Assembly (NCBI GenBank): GCA_035626235.1
Contig: DASPOB010000075.1
Span: 26,777 to 90,776, forward strand
Reading direction: 5' to 3'
DNA: 64,000 nt
Source of the DNA: DATFYP01 sp035626235
GTDB lineage: Archaea; Thermoproteota; Nitrososphaeria; Nitrososphaerales; Gagatemarchaeaceae
The notes beneath the pieces are model-generated. The model saw nothing but the letters and a program-made list of their open reading frames with translations, made no database searches and was not told where the DNA came from. Below, one piece after another: positions 48,128 through 57,363 of the stretch (its first letter is position 1; every line of letters starts with the position of its first letter). Made by a program: the position numbers and the translations under genes.

Positions 48128-48874
48128 TTGGGTAAGAGGATTCTCCAGAGAAGAAGAGGGAAGGCCGGGATTCAGTTCAGGGCACCTTCGAGGGGGAAGA
48201 TAGCTCCGGTCAGGTACCCGAAGCTGGGTCCGGGAGTCGCCGGGAGCGCGACGGTAACCGCGATCTTCGACGAGCGCGGAAGGAGTGCGCCGCTTGCCCA
48301 AGTCAGGTATGGCGGCAACATGTTCACCTACCTGCCGGCTGTGGCAGGCATGGCCGTGGGGAGGGAAGTTTCGCTGGGCCCCCAGGCGGCCCCGGTCATG
48401 GGGAACATACTACCTCTGTCAAGCATCCCGGAGGGGACCAGAATCTGCAATGTCGAGCTAAGGCCTGGAGACGGAGGGAAGCTGGTAAGGGCCTCGGGGA
48501 CATCGGCCGTTCTCTTCTCGAGAGCGGGCGGGAGGGCGATCCTAAAGCTCCCGTCGGGCAAGAATATCCTGGTAGACGAAAGGTGCAGGGCGACCGTAGG
48601 AGAGGTCGCAGGCGGCGGCAGAGAGGAGAAGCCGTTCCTTACCGCAGGCGCCAGGCACCACGCCATGAGAGCATCCGGAAGAGTCTATCCGCGCATGAGA
48701 GGAATCGCGATGGCCGTCGTGTACCACCCGTTCGGCGGCGGGCGCCACCAGCACCCGGGGAAGTCCACGAGCACTTCGAGGAACGCGCCTCCGGGAAGGA
48801 AGGTAGGGTTAATAGCGCCTCGAAAGACGGGACGAAAGAGATTGGCGAGGACCAGCATGGAGGTGAAAGAGTAG
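48128..48874 (+). CDS. rpl2: Ribosomal protein uL2
   Basis: The 248-residue protein starts at TTG with MGKRILQRRRGKAGIQFRAP. It has the L2 signature near the end, PFGGGRHQHPGKSTS, with the catalytic-centre-proximal GGGRH, and RHHAMRASGRVYPRMRGIAM before it. Three bases separate it from rpl23 and none from rps19. Confidence 0.97.
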   Translation: MGKRILQRRRGKAGIQFRAPSRGKIAPVRYPKLGPGVAGSATVTAIFDERGRSAPLAQVRYGGNMFTYLPAVAGMAVGREVSLGPQAAPVMGNILPLSSIPEGTRICNVELRPGDGGKLVRASGTSAVLFSRAGGRAILKLPSGKNILVDERCRATVGEVAGGGREEKPFLTAGARHHAMRASGRVYPRMRGIAMAVVYHPFGGGRHQHPGKSTSTSRNAPPGRKVGLIAPRKTGRKRLARTSMEVKE

Positions 48875-49270
48875 TTGCCCAAGGAGTTCAGGTACAGGGG
48901 CCTGACCCTGGAGCAGCTCAACTCGATGTCCACGGAGGCGCTCCTGGAGCTTCTTCCATCGAGGGCAAGGAGGTCGCTCAACAGGGGGGTGTCGGAGGAG
49001 AAGAGGAAGCTGCTGGAGGACGCCAGGGCGATTAAGGAAGGGAAGTCACCGGGACAGATAAAGACTCATGCAAGGGACATGGTGGTGCTTCCTTCGATGG
49101 TTGGCCTGACCATCGCCGTGCATAACGGGAGGGAGTTCGTCAACCTCGAGGTGAAGCCCGAGATGATCGGGCGGTACTTGGGGGAGTACGTGATAACGAA
49201 CAAGAAGGTAGTCCACGGGACCCCCGGAATCGGCGCGAGCCGGTCTAGTCTGTACGTCCCGCTGAAGTAG
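48875..49270 (+). CDS. rps19: Ribosomal protein uS19
   Basis: This 131-residue archaeal S19 starts at a TTG immediately after the rpl2 stop (M-PKEFRYRGLTLEQLNSM). The conserved end is IKTHARDMVVLPSMVGLTIAVHNGREFVNLEVKPEMIGRYLGEY and GTPGIGASRSS. The usual next genes rpl22, rps3 and rpl29 do not follow; instead a convergent aldehyde dehydrogenase begins 82 bases on. Confidence 0.96.
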   Translation: MPKEFRYRGLTLEQLNSMSTEALLELLPSRARRSLNRGVSEEKRKLLEDARAIKEGKSPGQIKTHARDMVVLPSMVGLTIAVHNGREFVNLEVKPEMIGRYLGEYVITNKKVVHGTPGIGASRSSLYVPLK

Positions 49271-49352
49271 TGCCCGCCGCTGCGCCTGTTCTCGCGGAAT
49301 CGCTCAAGTCTGAGAGCGTCAGTTCGGGAGTACCGACCTGGGTAGTCCTTGA

Positions 49353-50933
49353 TTACTTGACGTCGGTCTGCGACTGGTCGCGCATGAAGTTGAACAGGTA
49401 GTGCGGCCCGCCCACTCCCCTGCCGGTCGCCCCGCTGGCGTTCCAGCCAGTGAAGGACTGGGCCCCTGGCCAAGCGCCAGTCGTCGAGCCTCCGCCCCTG
49501 TTCGCGTACACGACGCCGAACTTGATTCCGTCGAAGAACCTTTTCACCTCGGCCTTGTCCTTTGAGAAGATACCGGCGGTGAGCCCATACTCTGTCGCGT
49601 TCGCCTTGTCGATGGCCTCGTCCAGGGTGTCGAACTCGTCCACGACCACCAACGGAAGGAAGAGCTCTTCGCTGAAGAGCCTGTGGCTGTGGTTCAGACC
49701 TGTCACGATTGTCGGAGTCACATAGTAGCCCTTTGCCATCAGGCCGGCCTTCAGGACCGAGCCGCCGGTAAGGATCTTCCCCCCACTCATCTTCGCGTCG
49801 GCGACTGCACCTTCGAACTTGGAGACCACCGACTTGTCGATGACCGGTCCCATGAAGGTTCCCTTTTCCCTCGGGTCGCCCACGGAGACCTTCTCCGTCC
49901 TCGCCTTCAGGGCCGTGAGGAACTTGGCTTTCACGCTGCTCTGTACGTAGACCCTGGAGGTCGCGCTGCACTTCTGTCCCCCGTACCCGTAGGCTGCCCT
50001 GATTGTCCCCTCGACAGCCTTCGGGATGTCCGCCTTCGCGGTCACGATGGTCGGGTTCTTGCTTCCCATCTCGAGGAGAATGGGCTTGGGGTAGGGCTGT
50101 CGCTCGAGGAAGCCCCTGTAGAGGCGCATACCGACGTCCTTCGAGCCGGTGAAGGCTATTCCTGCGACGTCAGGGTTGGAGACAAACTCCTCCTCGAAGT
50201 TCCTCCCTGGCCCCGTTACGTAGTTGACGACCCCGTCGGGAACACCTCCGTCCCGGAAGACCTCATACAGCATTAGCCCAGTCAGCGGAGCCGAGCTTGT
50301 GGGCTTGAGTATGACCGAGTTGCCTGTGACGAGGGCGCCCAATGCCATCCCGCTGGCGAGCATGAAGGGGAAGTTGAAAGGCGAGATGACGGGCCATACT
50401 CCCATGGGCTTGCACACTAGTGTGCAGTCCTCACCAGGGCCTCCTGGCCCCATCTTCGACTGGTAACCGTCATTCTCACGCATCTGGCGGGCAACATAGG
50501 CGATGGAGTCGACCGCCTCCCAGCCTTCGGCCAGCGCCTCGAGCCTGTTTTTGCCCACTTCGTAGGTTATCGCGGCGGCGATATCGAACTTCTTCTGGTC
50601 AATGGACTTCCCCGTGGCCTCCAGCATCTTGACCCGATCCTGCCACGGCGTGGAGCTCCAGACTGCGAACCCCTTCTTCGCCGCTTCGACCGCCTGTCTG
50701 GCGTGGTCTCTGGTGCCGATCTGGAACCTCCCAACAACGATTGACGCGTCGATGGGACTCCTGCACTCGAACTCGCCAGCGTCGGAATAGACTTCTTTTC
50801 CGCCGATGTGCATCGGATACTCGGAGCCGAGCTTCTTCTCGAGCTGCTTCAGAGCGGCTTCATACTTGGGGTGAAGGCTCTCGTCCGCAGAAAGCGAAAC
50901 GTAGGTCACCTTGGGAGCAGACTTCTTGGGCAT
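49353..50933 (-). CDS. Aldehyde dehydrogenase, 1-pyrroline-5-carboxylate dehydrogenase type
   Basis: The 526-residue NAD(P)-dependent enzyme has the ALDH motifs: cofactor region ISPFNFPFMLASGMALGALVTGNSVILKPTSSAP, FTGSKDVG, catalytic Glu in LLEMGSKNPTIV, and catalytic Cys in GGQKCSATSRVYVQ. The GGQKCSA pattern and N-terminal length fit the RocA/PutA-like group that oxidises glutamate gamma-semialdehyde to glutamate, the end of proline breakdown. No proline dehydrogenase is in the window. It is 27 bases after lipB on the same strand's opposite flank and may have its own message. Confidence 0.88.
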   Translation of the reverse strand: MPKKSAPKVTYVSLSADESLHPKYEAALKQLEKKLGSEYPMHIGGKEVYSDAGEFECRSPIDASIVVGRFQIGTRDHARQAVEAAKKGFAVWSSTPWQDRVKMLEATGKSIDQKKFDIAAAITYEVGKNRLEALAEGWEAVDSIAYVARQMRENDGYQSKMGPGGPGEDCTLVCKPMGVWPVISPFNFPFMLASGMALGALVTGNSVILKPTSSAPLTGLMLYEVFRDGGVPDGVVNYVTGPGRNFEEEFVSNPDVAGIAFTGSKDVGMRLYRGFLERQPYPKPILLEMGSKNPTIVTAKADIPKAVEGTIRAAYGYGGQKCSATSRVYVQSSVKAKFLTALKARTEKVSVGDPREKGTFMGPVIDKSVVSKFEGAVADAKMSGGKILTGGSVLKAGLMAKGYYVTPTIVTGLNHSHRLFSEELFLPLVVVDEFDTLDEAIDKANATEYGLTAGIFSKDKAEVKRFFDGIKFGVVYANRGGGSTTGAWPGAQSFTGWNASGATGRGVGGPHYLFNFMRDQSQTDVK

Positions 50934-50960
50934 TGGCTTGGGCGCGTTTTTGTGAGCTAC

Positions 50961-51614
50961 TTAATGTTTGTCGGCAGGCGCGATGCGCATGGAATCGTTC
51001 GGCTCGAACGCTTCACCGCGTGCGCGGGAATATTCCTCGACGACCGCCCGCTTGACGCCCCCGAAGTCGACCTCGCGCCCCAGGAGCTTCTGCATGGAGG
51101 TCATTGTTCCAGGGTCGAAGCCGCACGGGCGAATCAGGTCGAAGTAGGGCAACTCCGTGTTGACGTTGAGCGCGAACCCGTGGAACGCGACCCAATTGGA
51201 GACCGCCACCCCCACGGAAGCAAGCTTTCGGCCACTCACCCAGACCCCGGGGCGCCCTTCCACCACCTCTCCTCTGACACCCCACCTCCCCACGGCAGAA
51301 ATCAGCGCGTTCTCGATTGTCAGGATGTGCCTTCGGATGTCGTGATCTCCCAGCTTGATGATGGGGTAGCCCACCAGCTGGCCCGGTCCGTGATAGGTAG
51401 CATCGCCTCCCCGCTCGACCCTGAACACGGGGACCTCCTGGGGCCTCAGGTTGGCTTCCGAAGTCTTGGCGCCCAGCGTTATGACGTGGTCGTGCTCGAG
51501 CACCAGCAGGATGTCGGGAACCTCGTCTCGCGCCCTCTTCTCAGCCAAGGACCTCTGCAGCTCGAGGGCCCGGCCGTACTCCAATCTTCCCAGGTCGAGC
51601 AGGACCCCTGTCAT
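50961..51614 (-). CDS. lipB: Octanoyltransferase LipB
   Basis: LipB moves octanoate from ACP to lipoyl domains. The 217-residue protein has the diagnostic RGGDATYHGPGQLVGYPI, the catalytic Lys region SGRKLASVGVAVSNWVAFHGFALNV and the catalytic Cys in LIRPCGFDPG. It overlaps lpdA by four bases. Archaea usually lack a clear octanoyl-ACP supply, so the acyl donor is an open question. It provides the substrate for the LipA encoded in the same operon. Confidence 0.94.
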   Translation of the reverse strand: MTGVLLDLGRLEYGRALELQRSLAEKRARDEVPDILLVLEHDHVITLGAKTSEANLRPQEVPVFRVERGGDATYHGPGQLVGYPIIKLGDHDIRRHILTIENALISAVGRWGVRGEVVEGRPGVWVSGRKLASVGVAVSNWVAFHGFALNVNTELPYFDLIRPCGFDPGTMTSMQKLLGREVDFGGVKRAVVEEYSRARGEAFEPNDSMRIAPADKH

Positions 51615-53008
51615 GTCTTTAGCTGGTGAATCGGTCTGCCGGAGGCCGTTTCTGATGCCTCCATGATCGCCTCGGGGAGAGTGGGATGGGGGTGAATGGT
51701 CAGGGCGATGTCTTCCACCGTGGCCCCCATCTCGATGGCCAGGGCGACCTCGCTAATCAGGTTCGACGCGTCAGGGCCCACTATCTGTACGCCGAGGACG
51801 AGGCCGTCCTCGGCCTTCGACACGACCTTCACGAAGCCTTCGGGTTCCCCAGTTGACTGGGCTCTTCCGAGAGCCGCGAACTGGAATCTCGACTTCTTGA
51901 TGTTGTAGCCCACCTGCAGGGCCCTCGACTCCGTGAGCCCTACGCTCGCGACTTCGGGGTCGCAGAAGACCGCATCCGGGATGACCTTCCAGTCGGCCGC
52001 GCTCGGCTTCCCGGCGATGCATTCCGCTGCCACCACCCCTTCCTTTGAAGCCTTGTGCGCCAAAAGCGGTGGTCCTCGGACATCTCCAATCGCGTAGATT
52101 CCTTCGACGTTTGTCTGCATTCTGTTGTTGGTTTGGATGTACCCTTCTTTGCTCGTCAGAACGCCGAGTGGCCCCAGATTCATTTTTTCTGTCCGCGGCC
52201 TCCTCCCCACGCTGACGAGCACCTTGTCGACCTCGAGGAGGAACCCGCCAGTCGGGGTTTCGACCGCCACCGTTGCGCCATGGTCAGTCTTGGAGACGCT
52301 CAGCACCTTGGACTGCAGGTGAACCTTCACCCCTCTGCTCTCGAGTTTTCTTTGGACAACCCTGACCACCTCGGGGTCGCTCCCGGGCATCAACTGGTCC
52401 ATGATTTCGACTATCGTCACGTCGCTCCCCAGCTTCTGGTACATGGAGGCGAACTCGAGCCCGATGGCCCCGCCGCCGACAACGAGGAGCCTCGCAGGGG
52501 CGTCGGTCAGCTCGAGCGCCTCTCTGGATCCGATCACTATCTTCCCGTCGAACTCCAGCCCCGGAAGTTGCACTGACCTCGTGCCGGTCGCGATGACTAC
52601 GTACCTGGTCTCGATTTCTTCCACCTCTTCGCCAACCGTGACCTTCACCTTGCCTCTGGTCACGAGTTCGGCCTCGCCCATGATGATGGTGACGTTGTTC
52701 CCTTTCAGGAGAAATTCGACTCCCCCGACTAGCTTCTCGATCACCTCAGACTTCCACTTCTGCATCTGCGCGAAGTCGACCGTCAGCCTCGGGGCGACTA
52801 GGCCGAACTTCTCCCCCTCCTTGACCTTGTCGTAGAGCCTTGAGACTGTGATCAGAGACTTTGAGGGGATGCAGCCGTAGTTGACGCACTCGCCACCGAG
52901 CTTGTCCGACTCGACGACTATGGTCCTGAGGCCCAGCTGGGCGGCCCTGATGGCACAGACGTAACCTCCCGGGCCAGCTCCGACAACGACGACATCGGCC
53001 TGCTGCAT
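51611..53008 (-). CDS. lpdA: Dihydrolipoyl dehydrogenase (E3)
   Basis: The 465-residue flavoprotein reoxidises dihydrolipoamide. It has the FAD fold GAGPGGYVCAIRAAQLG, the redox disulphide GGECVNYGCIPSK, the NAD fold VVGGGAIGLEFASMYQKLGSDVT, GDVRGPPLLAHKA and the active-site His/Glu near the end in TIHPHPTLPEAI. Start and stop touch or overlap E2 and lipB, showing tight coupling. Confidence 0.96.
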   Translation of the reverse strand: MQQADVVVVGAGPGGYVCAIRAAQLGLRTIVVESDKLGGECVNYGCIPSKSLITVSRLYDKVKEGEKFGLVAPRLTVDFAQMQKWKSEVIEKLVGGVEFLLKGNNVTIIMGEAELVTRGKVKVTVGEEVEEIETRYVVIATGTRSVQLPGLEFDGKIVIGSREALELTDAPARLLVVGGGAIGLEFASMYQKLGSDVTIVEIMDQLMPGSDPEVVRVVQRKLESRGVKVHLQSKVLSVSKTDHGATVAVETPTGGFLLEVDKVLVSVGRRPRTEKMNLGPLGVLTSKEGYIQTNNRMQTNVEGIYAIGDVRGPPLLAHKASKEGVVAAECIAGKPSAADWKVIPDAVFCDPEVASVGLTESRALQVGYNIKKSRFQFAALGRAQSTGEPEGFVKVVSKAEDGLVLGVQIVGPDASNLISEVALAIEMGATVEDIALTIHPHPTLPEAIMEASETASGRPIHQLKT

Positions 53009-54237
53009 TAGACCACTTCTGCCAGCAGCTTCTTCGTGTCCTGAAGCATGTCGACGACCCGGCTCGTGAACCGGGCTGCGTATGCCCCGTCGAAGACCCT
53101 ATGGTCGAAACTTAGCGACAGGTAGGTCATGTCCCTGACCTCCACCCTCCCTCCTCGGAAGACTGGACGCTTGGCAATCTTGTGTAGGCCCAAGATTGCA
53201 ACCTCGGGGTAGTTGACAATGGGCGTAGCAAAGAGGCCTCCAATGGCCCCTACGTTGGTGATGGTGAATGTCGAACCCTTCACCTCGTCGAGAGTGAGCT
53301 GGCCTTCTCTCGCCTTGGCCGCAGCCTTCTCGATTTCCCCCGCCAGGTCGAAGATGTCCTTGGTGTCAGCGTCCTTGATGACTGGGACTACGAGCCCCTG
53401 CGCCGTGTCGGTCGCCACGCCGATGTTGTAGTACTTCTTTAGGACGATGTTGCCGCTCGCCTCGTCCAGCGAGGAGTTGACGTACGGGAACTCCTTGAGG
53501 GCAGGGACGAGCGCTTTGATGACGAAGGGAAGGAAGGTGAGCTTTACTCCCCTCTTCGCCGCGCTACCCTTGAAAGCCTCCCTAAGCAGGACAAGGTCTG
53601 ACAGGTCTGCCTCGTCGACGTGGGTGACCTGGGCCACTGTCTCATTGGACTTTGCCATGTGTTCCGCGATTGTTCGCCTCATTCCCCTCAGGGGAACCAT
53701 CTCCTCCCTCGAGTCCTTCGGGGCGGCCATCGGCTGCTGAACCGGCGCCGCAGGAACCTGCACGGCAGCCTGAGTCGGCGGCGCTGCAGCCTTCCTGACG
53801 TCCTCGTCGGTGATGCGACCCTGTGGGCCCGAGCCCTTCACGGACGCCATGTCGACCCCCAGCTCCCTCGCGAGCTTCCTGGTCGAAGGGGTAGCCAGGA
53901 TGTCCTGACCCAGCTGGCCGGGAGGAACCTGGACGGGGAGGGGAATGGGCTGCTGAGGAGGCGACGGGAGGGCTGCAGAGGGGACCGAGGGAGCTCCGCT
54001 CCCGTCGTCTATAATCACGATAGTCTGACCGACCTTCGCCATGTCGCCCACCTTGACGAGTATCTTGGAGACTGTCCCAGTTCGCGGAGCCGGGATCTGG
54101 ACGTTCACCTTGTCGGTCATCACTTCCACGAGCGGCTGGTCCTCCTTTACCATGTCGCCCTCGTTCACCATCCACTTCAGTACCTCGCCCTCTGCGACGC
54201 CTTCGCCAAGGTCAGGCAGTTTGAACTCGTAAACCAA
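53008..54237 (-). CDS. 2-oxoacid dehydrogenase acyltransferase (E2)
   Basis: The 409-residue E2 has one lipoyl domain (residues 1-80, with the lipoylated Lys in VMTDKVNVQIPA), a Pro/Ala-rich linker, a peripheral-subunit-binding domain (TPSTRKLARELGVDMASVKGSGPQGRITDEDV), a second Pro-rich linker and the catalytic domain (from about 185) ending with the HxxxD motif in SFDHRVFDGAYA. It forms the core onto which E1 and E3 bind. The acyl group (pyruvate, branched-chain or 2-oxoglutarate) is not clear; E1 looks most like pyruvate/branched-chain type. Confidence 0.95.
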   Translation of the reverse strand: MVYEFKLPDLGEGVAEGEVLKWMVNEGDMVKEDQPLVEVMTDKVNVQIPAPRTGTVSKILVKVGDMAKVGQTIVIIDDGSGAPSVPSAALPSPPQQPIPLPVQVPPGQLGQDILATPSTRKLARELGVDMASVKGSGPQGRITDEDVRKAAAPPTQAAVQVPAAPVQQPMAAPKDSREEMVPLRGMRRTIAEHMAKSNETVAQVTHVDEADLSDLVLLREAFKGSAAKRGVKLTFLPFVIKALVPALKEFPYVNSSLDEASGNIVLKKYYNIGVATDTAQGLVVPVIKDADTKDIFDLAGEIEKAAAKAREGQLTLDEVKGSTFTITNVGAIGGLFATPIVNYPEVAILGLHKIAKRPVFRGGRVEVRDMTYLSLSFDHRVFDGAYAARFTSRVVDMLQDTKKLLAEVV

Positions 54238-54291
54238 TTGAAGCCATTCACCCCCATCTTCTGGCTATATCCTTTGTTAATCCCCCGTCCT

Positions 54292-56436
54292 TCAGTATTC
54301 GAGCAGCGCGGCGGCTGTGCTGGCGATCCGCACGGAGCTTGGGATGTACTCGTCCTCGAGTTTGGCCAGCGGGACGACCGTGTCGAACCCGGTGACCCGC
54401 CGGACGGGAGCCTTCAGGTAGTCGAGCGCCTTGTCCGCAATCGTTGCTGCGACTTCCGCTCCCACGCCGAGAGTCATGGGCGCCTCATGAATTATGACGG
54501 CCCTCCCCGTCTTGCGTACTGATCCGAGGATTGCTTCGAAGTCGAGGGGTGAGACAGTCCTCAGGTCGAGAACTTCGGGCGAAACCGAACGCTCGGCCTT
54601 CAGCCTGTCCGCAGCCTGAAGGGTTGGGACCATCATTGCGCCGTAGGAGATGAGCGTGATGTCGTTGCCCTCCCTTGCCACCCTGGCCCGACCTATGGGG
54701 ATGGCGTACTCTTCCTCCGGGACCTCCATCTTGGGGGCGTCGTAGAGCCGCTTGGGCTCCATGAAAATCACGGGGTCGGGCTCGCTAAGCGCGGACTTCA
54801 TCAGACCTTTCGCGTCGAAGGGGTTGGACGGAATGACGACCTTGAGGCCCGGAGTGTGGACGTAATGGGCTTCGGGGGACTCCGAGTGGTGCTCGGGTGC
54901 CCTTATCCCGGCGCCATAGGGGAAGCGCAAGACGCCGCGGGGGACGTATCTCCCCCTCGTCCTGTTCCTCATCCTTGCTACGTGTCCGAGGATCTGGTCT
55001 AGGGCTGGGATGCTGAACCCGTCGAACTGGAACTCGCCCACCGGGACCATCCCGCCCAGGGAAAGGCCGACGAACATTCCCGCTATCCCCAGCTCCGCCA
55101 GGGGAGTGTCGAAGACCCTCTGGGGTCCGAACTCGTCCTGCAGCCCCCGGGTGACTTGGAAGACACCGCCGTTCTTACCGACATCCTCGCCGAAGACGAC
55201 TATCCTTCCGTCGCGGAGCATCCCCTGCCGCAGGGCCATGTTCAGGGCGTGTCGGATGTTGACCCCAGGCCTCCCTCCGCTGACAGAGGGTTCAGGAGCA
55301 GGCGGGGGGAGGGGCGCAGGCTCGATGCCGAGAGCCTCCCGCTTCTCCTCCAGCAGCCTAGGGGTGGGGGCCGAGTACATGTAGTCGAATATCGAGCCTG
55401 GCTCGGGAGGGGAGGCCGACCTGTACGCGCGCACGGCGGCGTCAACCCTCGCCCTCGCGGCTTCCGCGACCGCGAGTTTGCGTTGCTCGTCCATCAACCC
55501 GTTCCCCGCAAGGTATCTCTCCAGCCTGATGATTGGGTCTCGCTTCTCCCATTCGATGACTTCGCCTTCTGCCTTCAGCTTGTTCGAGACCAGCTCGGCG
55601 GTGGTGTGGGGACCCATGCGGTAGGTGGAGTACTCGATGAGCGTAGGCCCTCTTCCTCTCCTGGCCTTGTCGACGGCGTACTTCGTGACCTCGTAGCAGG
55701 CGATTGCGTCGTTGCCGTCCACCAGTATCCCCTCGAAGCCATAGGCCACTGCCTTCTGTGCAATCGTCTTGGAGGAAGTCTGCCTTTCCCTCTTCACGGA
55801 TATCGCCCACTGGTTGTTCTCTACGCCGAAGACAACCGGGAGGCCGTAAGTCCCGGCGAAGTTCAGGGCTTCATGGAAATCTCCCTTCGACGTGCCTCCG
55901 TCCCCGGTCGAGACGAAGGAAACCGAGCTCTCGCCGAGAAGGCGGGATGCCATCGCAAGCCCCACCGCGTGGAGGAGCTGGGAGGCCACTGGGACGGCGA
56001 CGGGGAGCAGACGAAGGTTCTCGGGAATCTGCATCCCTCTCTCGTCTCCCCCCCAGAACTGCAGGATCTTCTCCGGCGGCAGGCCGAAGGCCAGCATCCC
56101 GACGTTGTCCCTGTACATTGGGACCAGCCAGTCCCCTTTCCCGAGGGCGTCGACGAAACCAATCTGGGCACCCTCCTGCCCCTTCGAAGGGGCGTACGTT
56201 CCGATTTCCCTCAGAGTGGAGAGGTTCGTTGCCTTCTCGTCGAAGGCCCTCCCGAAGACCATCTGCTCGTACATCGTCCTCAGAAGCTCTGGAGAGACGG
56301 TAGGCTCTCCGCCTACGATTGACCCGTCCGGTGACAGCCGCCGGTACATGACGTCTCCGGGCTTAGAAAATAGGTCCGATTCACTGAAGACCCTCGGGGC
56401 CGCCCCCGAATCCTTCAGGAACTCAGATTCTGTCAC
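54292..56436 (-). CDS. 2-oxoacid dehydrogenase E1, alpha and beta subunits fused
   Basis: One 714-residue chain carries both E1 halves. Residues about 30-350 are alpha: the TPP motif GDGGTSKGDFHEALNFAGTYGLPVVFGVENNQ, and SKTIAQKAVAYGFEG. Residues about 390-714 are beta: NIRHALNMALRQGMLRDGRIVVFGEDVGKNGG, GLAELGIAG-like PLAELGIAGMFVG, and PSNPFDAKGLMKSAL. A Pro-rich linker (about 365-385) joins them. Most archaea and bacteria with this E1 type use two genes; here the fusion fixes 1:1 ratio. Substrate is pyruvate or a branched 2-oxoacid. The start overlaps lipA by four bases. Confidence 0.94.
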   Translation of the reverse strand: MTESEFLKDSGAAPRVFSESDLFSKPGDVMYRRLSPDGSIVGGEPTVSPELLRTMYEQMVFGRAFDEKATNLSTLREIGTYAPSKGQEGAQIGFVDALGKGDWLVPMYRDNVGMLAFGLPPEKILQFWGGDERGMQIPENLRLLPVAVPVASQLLHAVGLAMASRLLGESSVSFVSTGDGGTSKGDFHEALNFAGTYGLPVVFGVENNQWAISVKRERQTSSKTIAQKAVAYGFEGILVDGNDAIACYEVTKYAVDKARRGRGPTLIEYSTYRMGPHTTAELVSNKLKAEGEVIEWEKRDPIIRLERYLAGNGLMDEQRKLAVAEAARARVDAAVRAYRSASPPEPGSIFDYMYSAPTPRLLEEKREALGIEPAPLPPPAPEPSVSGGRPGVNIRHALNMALRQGMLRDGRIVVFGEDVGKNGGVFQVTRGLQDEFGPQRVFDTPLAELGIAGMFVGLSLGGMVPVGEFQFDGFSIPALDQILGHVARMRNRTRGRYVPRGVLRFPYGAGIRAPEHHSESPEAHYVHTPGLKVVIPSNPFDAKGLMKSALSEPDPVIFMEPKRLYDAPKMEVPEEEYAIPIGRARVAREGNDITLISYGAMMVPTLQAADRLKAERSVSPEVLDLRTVSPLDFEAILGSVRKTGRAVIIHEAPMTLGVGAEVAATIADKALDYLKAPVRRVTGFDTVVPLAKLEDEYIPSSVRIASTAAALLEY

Positions 56437-57359
56437 TTTGCGGGTCGAGCCTCGGCCGCAATATAAGACTGCCGCGCATTGGAATCTTTTCCCATCACTG
56501 TTCTGATGAAGTACTCGCCGGCGCGGTAGCTGCTCCTTACCAAGGGCCCGGCGGCCACGTACTTGAAACCGAGCCCGTATCCCATTCTTCTGTAATTGTC
56601 GAACTGCCCCGGCGAGACAAACTCCTTCACCGGCAGGTGGCGCCGCGAGGGGCGGAGGTACTGCCCGACAGTCAAGAAGTCGACCTCCGCGGTGTCGAGG
56701 TGCACCATGGTCTGCCTGACCTCCTCCTCGGTCTCGCCCAAGCCTACCATTATCGAAGATTTCGTGTAGATTTGCCGGTCCAGTTTCTTCAGGTTCCTAA
56801 GGACGGAGAGGGACTGCCAGTATCCAGCGCGCGGGTCTCTGACGGTTGGCGTGAGAGCCATCGTGGTCTCGACGTTGTGGGCCACCACGTCGGGAGAGGA
56901 ACCCACGATCGTCCGCAGGGCATCGAGGTCGTTCTGGAAATCCGGAATCAAGACTTCGACGAGCATGTCAGGAAGCCTCTCCTTGACCAGACGAATCGTC
57001 CGAGCGAAGTGGGCGGCCCCGCCATCAGGGAGGTCGTCCCTGTCAACGGACGTGAGCACCACGTAGGTCAGGCCCATGCGAGAGAGGGCTAGCGCGACTC
57101 TCTCCGGTTCGGTCTCGTCCAGGAGGCCGTTCGGCCTTCCTGGGGTCACCATACAGAAGCGGCAGGCCCTCGAGCAGACGTCCCCCATCAGCATCAGCGT
57201 GGCCGTCCCCCCTCCCCAGCATTCGTGCACGTTGGGGCAGCGAGCTTCTTGGCAGACGGTGTGCAAGCCAAGCTCTGAGAGCATCTGCTTGAGGTTCTGG
57301 TAGTCCGGCCCCTCGGGGGGCCCTACCGTGAGCCACTGAGGCTTCCGCTCTGTCTGCAA
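56433..57359 (-). CDS. lipA: Lipoyl synthase LipA
   Basis: LipA inserts two sulphurs into protein-bound octanoate using radical SAM chemistry. The 308-residue protein has the auxiliary cluster CQEARCPNVHEC (C-x4-C-x5-C), the radical SAM motif CSRACRFC (CxxxCxxC), TYVVLTSVDRDDLPDGGAAHFA and the C-terminal SSYRAGEYF, with the Ser that ligates the auxiliary cluster in RSSY. It precedes E1 and follows the regulator by four bases. Confidence 0.95.
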   Translation of the reverse strand: MQTERKPQWLTVGPPEGPDYQNLKQMLSELGLHTVCQEARCPNVHECWGGGTATLMLMGDVCSRACRFCMVTPGRPNGLLDETEPERVALALSRMGLTYVVLTSVDRDDLPDGGAAHFARTIRLVKERLPDMLVEVLIPDFQNDLDALRTIVGSSPDVVAHNVETTMALTPTVRDPRAGYWQSLSVLRNLKKLDRQIYTKSSIMVGLGETEEEVRQTMVHLDTAEVDFLTVGQYLRPSRRHLPVKEFVSPGQFDNYRRMGYGLGFKYVAAGPLVRSSYRAGEYFIRTVMGKDSNARQSYIAAEARPAK

Positions 57360-57363
57360 TCTA

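Noticed and set aside
48583..49035. 150-codon frame across the rpl2/rps19 junction
   Set aside because: Out of frame with both ribosomal proteins; highly biased Gly/Arg/Glu product.
55156..56322. 388-codon open frame antisense to E1
   Set aside because: It mirrors the third codon positions of a GC-rich conserved gene; the product has no family pattern.
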